Assembly: GCA_945876155.1 (NCBI GenBank)
Contig: CAMCMW010000006.1
Location: 1 to 15,740 of the forward strand
Length of the DNA stretch: 15,740 bases
Reading direction: 5' to 3'
Source of the DNA: an uncultured Ruminococcus sp.
Lineage (GTDB): Bacteria > Bacillota > Clostridia > Oscillospirales > Ruminococcaceae
Each line of letters opens with the position of its first letter. Position 1 is the first letter of the stretch. The notes beneath the pieces are model-generated. The model was not told the DNA's origin. It worked only from the letters and a program-made list of their open reading frames with translations, and made no database searches. The position numbers were made by a program, and so were the translations under genes. Positions 12,806 through 15,740 of this stretch are shown here, piece after piece.

Positions 12806-14170
12806 ATGGGTAAAAAATTATTATCGGCAGTAATTACGGGAAGTCTGCTTTTTACATTTACAGCCGGATACACCACCATTGACAAACCGGTTTCCGCATT
12901 AAGCATTATTGCCACGGTCACCAGCGTTTCTGTTGAAAAAGATGTGATTGCCGTCGGCGAAAGTGTACAGCTGGAGCTGGAATGGAGTACCGGAGCGAAA
13001 CAGGAATTATTCTTCACTTCAAGTGATGAAAGCGTTGCCGCAGTAGACCAGGACGGTATTGTTACGGGAATCGGAAACGGTACTGCTGAAATTACAGTAT
13101 CACATTCAAACTATGGTTCCGACAAAACAATAACCATTACAGTTTCAGAAGATGTGAGGGAAAGCGTCTGCTGCAACACATCTGAGCTTACTCTCGGCAC
13201 AAAGCTTTACAAATATGACAAGCTTCATTATGACGGCAAAAATATCGGTATGACTGCAAATATTGTAAATGACAAGGGCGGTTACGATATTGCATATCTG
13301 TCAGAAGAAGACTATACTCTGCCATTTGACGCAGAACTGGTTGGTATTGACGGTCTTACTATATACCTTGCACCGGAGCTTGAAAACGTTAAATACATCG
13401 ACGGAAGAACTCTTTCAGTGGGTGATGTCATTGATACAAGTTCACATCTGCTTTGTTATGATTACCATATCAACAAATGTGTACTCCCTGTTTTTCTGCC
13501 GGAATATTATGAAGAATATATCGGTGAGGGCGAAATAAGGGTTCAGGATATCGACCACGAAAATAAGACTATTACTCTTGAAGCCGTTGAAGAAAAGTCG
13601 GAAATTGACACTCTCTTAACAGACTTTAATGCACTTCTGAATGCTCAGATTGTTACAGTATCAGATAACAGGGCACTTGTGGTTTTCCGTCCTATGGTAC
13701 AGCAGAACGGCTGTGTGATTGAAGCTGATAAAATGGAATGGGGTGTTTACGGTACAGCTGATACCACCTTTGTCACAGAAACTCTGCTGAACAGCATTTC
13801 CTATGATGAGAACGAAGCAGTTGCTTACTGCTTAATTACCGCTGATTCTCCAGGTACAGTTTGTGTTAAGGGAAAGGAAATAACGCAGTACGGAACAGGT
13901 ATAGAATTTTATGTATACATGACTGTTGATGAAAATGGTAATTTCAACCCGGATTATGTATTGCTTGGTGAACCAGAACAAGGTGACGTCAACGCTGACA
14001 GTGCTTTCAGCATTGCTGATGTGGTTGAATTCCAGAAATGGCTTGCTGCACCTGATACAAATGTCGCTTACCTGGATACTGCTGATTTCAACAGTGACGG
14101 CAGACTTGATGTATTTGACCTTTGTCTGATGAAACGTAAATTAATTGATACAGTAACAGATAATATATAA
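12806..14170 (+). CDS. Secreted BIG2 (Ig-like) protein with C-terminal dockerin
   Basis: This 454-residue protein starts at ATG 12806 behind AGGAGG; earlier in-frame codons lie within the promoter. The signal peptide is MGKKLLSAVITGSLLFTFTA, with cleavage near VSA at about 31. Residues about 36-115 are a bacterial Ig-like BIG2 domain (VTSVSVEKDVIAVGESV, DGIVTGIGNGTAEITV). The middle (about 116-390) is not recognised; it is rich in acidic and beta-forming residues and has no visible catalytic motif. The C-terminus (393-454) is a type I dockerin: GDVNADSAFSIADVVEF (D394) and ADFNSDGRLDVFDLCLMK (D427). The loops differ from those of the phosphatase dockerin (IADVV and VFDLC in place of LYDAI), so the two may prefer different cohesins. 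It is probably a cellulosome component without assigned activity. Confidence 0.87.
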   Translation: MGKKLLSAVITGSLLFTFTAGYTTIDKPVSALSIIATVTSVSVEKDVIAVGESVQLELEWSTGAKQELFFTSSDESVAAVDQDGIVTGIGNGTAEITVSHSNYGSDKTITITVSEDVRESVCCNTSELTLGTKLYKYDKLHYDGKNIGMTANIVNDKGGYDIAYLSEEDYTLPFDAELVGIDGLTIYLAPELENVKYIDGRTLSVGDVIDTSSHLLCYDYHINKCVLPVFLPEYYEEYIGEGEIRVQDIDHENKTITLEAVEEKSEIDTLLTDFNALLNAQIVTVSDNRALVVFRPMVQQNGCVIEADKMEWGVYGTADTTFVTETLLNSISYDENEAVAYCLITADSPGTVCVKGKEITQYGTGIEFYVYMTVDENGNFNPDYVLLGEPEQGDVNADSAFSIADVVEFQKWLAAPDTNVAYLDTADFNSDGRLDVFDLCLMKRKLIDTVTDNI

Positions 14171-14189
14171 AGTTTGCAAAATAACTTAA

Positions 14190-14217
14190 AAATCCGTATT
14201 ATGCAAGATACGGATTT
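14190..14217. terminator. Hairpin after the BIG2-dockerin gene
   Basis: AAATCCGTAT (14190-14199) pairs perfectly with ATACGGATTT (14208-14217) around an 8-base loop. Read leftward it is followed by TTTTT, so it also serves leftward transcripts. Confidence 0.55.
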
Positions 14218-14237
14218 CAGAATGTCGAAAAAGTCCA

Positions 14238-14279
14238 AAACAAAGGGATGCCCTGCAAGAGAGGGCGTCCCCTTTGTTT
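14238..14279. terminator. Bidirectional terminator between convergent genes
   Basis: AAACAAAGGG-AT-GCCCT (14238-14253) pairs with AGGGC-GTC-CCCTTTGTTT (14262-14279) with one bulge. It lies between the rightward BIG2-dockerin gene and the leftward VanY gene. Confidence 0.7.
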
Positions 14280-14289
14280 AGTCAGTCTG

Positions 14290-14320
14290 AATCCGCCTTG
14301 TTTTTCCAAGACGGATTTTT
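14290..14320 (+). terminator. Third hairpin with T-run in the convergent gap
   Basis: AATCCGCCTTG (14290-14300) pairs with CAAGACGGATT (14307-14317) with one mismatch, followed by Ts. Confidence 0.5.
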
Positions 14321-14325
14321 GCTGT

Positions 14326-15336
14326 TTAATCTTTGTATTCAGAGTCTATTCCCAGAAATTCCTCAAGGGAAAGTCCGCTTTCGTAGACCTCAGTTGCTTT
14401 GTCGATACCGAGATATCTTATGTGCCACGGTTCATACTGATATCCGGTATACTCTTCCTTGCCCTCCGGAAAACGTATTATAAATCCGTATCTGTGGGCA
14501 TTTGCTGCAACCCAGTCACTCTCCGGAGTATAGCCGAAGGAATCATCAATACTGTTAAGGTCAAAGGCAAGACCTGTCTGGTGGTCGGAATGTCCCGGAC
14601 GTGAAGAATAGGTGTCGGCAACTTCCTGACCGTCCTGAGCAACATAGTTATTGTAAATTCTCTCCTGGTCATAGTATGAGCGATAGCCGGAGGAAATGTA
14701 GATGTCAAGACCCTCTGCTGCTGCGTCTGCTGCCATTTCGCTGAACGCCTCCAGCGCCTCCTCACTTGCTCCCGGATCGTAATCGGCAGGGAGGGAATAG
14801 GTCTTGTTGGCAATAAGGATACCGTCAATGTATGTAAGACCGTCTTCCTCGATAACTTCATGCTCGCTGTCAGTATCACCGGATTCAACGTAGACTCTCA
14901 GCTGTGCGCTTTTGTCGGTTGCACTGATTTTAACAGTTATATCGCATGAGCCCAGAGACTGTCCGGTGATAATACCGCCGTCAACAGTGGCAACGGAACT
15001 GTTGGAGCTTTCCCAGATATATCCGCCGCCGGAACCGGTTTCGTTTACCACTTCAGCGGTATAGCTTTCGCCCACCTTTATGGTAATCTGCTTTTCTTTA
15101 AAGTAAATACTTCCCTGCAAATTGCTGTTTCCGCCGTCAACCGGAATTTCTTCGCTGCTTTCGTCAGACTGTACGGTGGACTGGGATGCCTCAGACGTAC
15201 TCTTGATAGGTTCGCTGTCCTTTGAAACGAATATGATTATCAGCAAAGCAATAAGTGTGACAAGAACTGCGCCTATGCAGATAAGCAGCACCGCCTGTCT
15301 TCGACGATAAATTTTCATTTTTTCTTCCCGTGTCAT
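14326..15336 (-). CDS. Membrane-anchored BIG2-VanY D-Ala-D-Ala carboxypeptidase
   Basis: This 336-residue protein has a short basic cytoplasmic N-terminus (YRRRQ), a membrane helix at 15-37, a Ser/Glu-rich linker, a BIG2 Ig-like domain (about 77-148) and a VanY-type zinc peptidase domain (about 165-325). Peptidase motifs: SGYRSYYDQ, SRPGHSDHQTGLAFD with zinc ligands H252 and D259, and EPWHIRYLG with catalytic E302 and ligand H305. Such enzymes trim the terminal D-Ala of peptidoglycan stem peptides outside the membrane. With no van genes nearby, housekeeping wall maturation is likelier than vancomycin resistance. ATG 15336 is chosen because a longer frame beginning at 15408 would start inside the -35 box; the ribosome site (AGAAGAGA) is only fair. 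It is divergent from the GH74 gene. Confidence 0.88.
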   Translation of the reverse strand: MTREEKMKIYRRRQAVLLICIGAVLVTLIALLIIIFVSKDSEPIKSTSEASQSTVQSDESSEEIPVDGGNSNLQGSIYFKEKQITIKVGESYTAEVVNETGSGGGYIWESSNSSVATVDGGIITGQSLGSCDITVKISATDKSAQLRVYVESGDTDSEHEVIEEDGLTYIDGILIANKTYSLPADYDPGASEEALEAFSEMAADAAAEGLDIYISSGYRSYYDQERIYNNYVAQDGQEVADTYSSRPGHSDHQTGLAFDLNSIDDSFGYTPESDWVAANAHRYGFIIRFPEGKEEYTGYQYEPWHIRYLGIDKATEVYESGLSLEEFLGIDSEYKD

Positions 15337-15379
15337 TTTATCTCTTCTTTCCTTCAAAAATTTCAAGGCTATTTCAATA

Positions 15380-15408
15380 AATATAGCATATTCCATAAAA
15401 TTTGTCAA
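15380..15408 (-). promoter_or_regulatory. Promoter of the VanY gene
   Basis: Leftward TTGACA (15403-15408) and TATATT (15380-15385) are separated by 17 bases. It rules out any start upstream of about 15373. Confidence 0.85.
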
Positions 15409-15439
15409 TTTAATTTATACAGTTATTTTTTTAAAACCC

Positions 15440-15468
15440 TTGATATTTTTATGGAAATAATGTATAAT
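15440..15468 (+). promoter_or_regulatory. Promoter of the GH74 gene
   Basis: TTGATA (15440-15445) and TATAAT (15463-15468) are 17 bases apart, about 70 bases before ATG 15542. Confidence 0.8.
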
Positions 15469-15541
15469 TATATAAATAGTTCGTGGAATTTACTAAAATA
15501 ATGTACGAATTACAAAATAATTTTAGAGGGAGAGTAAGCTT

Positions 15542-15740
15542 ATGAGCATTAAAAAGAAGTTATTCGGACTGATTACAGCGGTCGCTCTTACAGTTTCAGC
15601 TGTTCCGGCGGTTATAAACACAAGCCAGCAGGTTTCAGCGGCTGAAGATGTTACCAACACTATGGACTGGGGTACGCTTGAAATCGGCGGCGGCGGTTTC
15701 GTTTCGGGTATCGTTACCGGTCAGAAGGACATGTACCTGA
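15542..15740 (+). CDS. GH74-type xyloglucanase, N-terminus only (runs off right edge)
   Basis: ATG 15542 follows GAGGGAGAG. The first 66 codons are visible: a signal peptide (MSIKKKLFGLITAVALTVSA..., cleavage near VSA at 33) and the start of the mature enzyme, with MDWGTLEIGGGGFVSGIV at 41-58. A tryptophan followed by a run of glycines and [FY]V-x-GIV is the typical opening of GH74 beta-propeller enzymes, which cleave the beta-1,4-glucan backbone of xyloglucan. The first catalytic Asp would lie just beyond the window. With dockerin proteins nearby, a C-terminal dockerin would be expected, but it cannot be seen here. The call rests on a short motif. Confidence 0.65.
   Translation, partial: MSIKKKLFGLITAVALTVSAVPAVINTSQQVSAAEDVTNTMDWGTLEIGGGGFVSGIVTGQKDMYL

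Noticed and set aside
15337..15408. Longer N-terminus for the VanY protein from a codon at 15408.
   Set aside because: That start lies within the TTGACA box of a 17-spaced promoter and would not be transcribed.

Overview
The window looks like a chromosomal segment of a cellulosome-producing Ruminococcus-type Firmicute (Oscillospiraceae). The evidence is moderate-to-low GC, strong AGGAGG ribosome sites, many TTGACA-17-TATAAT promoters, two secreted proteins ending in type I dockerins, a GLUG-repeat cell-surface protein, and the start of a GH74-type xyloglucanase at the right edge. The species cannot be fixed from sequence alone.

Left part (1-2750): the 5' end of a type III-like adenine DNA methyltransferase runs off the left edge. 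Next comes a deletion scar in which the first ~32 codons of a TetR regulator, with its operator intact, are joined out of frame to the last third of a CPBP (CAAX-type) membrane protease. A leftward gene of the AAA-ATPase-like/PD-(D/E)XK family follows.

Central cassette (2848-5735): a rightward, tightly spaced cluster encodes a DUF960 protein, a zinc-ribbon amidoligase interrupted by an in-frame TGA at 3429-3431, a 67-aa small protein, and a class II glutamine amidotransferase. The last three genes are nearly contiguous. The chemistry suggests glutamine-derived ammonia (amidotransferase) passed to a carboxylate-amide ligase (amidoligase). The target is unknown, and the small middle protein is one candidate. 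This is the most interesting part of the window.

Right part (5736-15740): this half is secretory and fibre-degradation related. It holds a dockerin-bearing purple-acid-phosphatase-like enzyme, a 1309-aa GLUG-repeat surface protein with about 20 repeats and a regular cysteine pattern, a small membrane protein, an Ig-like (BIG2) dockerin protein of unknown function, a membrane-anchored BIG2-VanY D,D-carboxypeptidase, and a divergent GH74 gene. Between the phosphatase and the GLUG gene lies debris: a Phd/YefM antitoxin with two tandem operator-like repeats and only the first codons of a partner gene, and a 47-codon remnant of an AlbA/Schlafen-type ATP-binding protein.

A recurring theme is gene decay next to intact regulation: the TetR scar, the interrupted amidoligase, the truncated toxin and the remnant regulator. 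All identifications come from reading motifs by eye; no database search was run.
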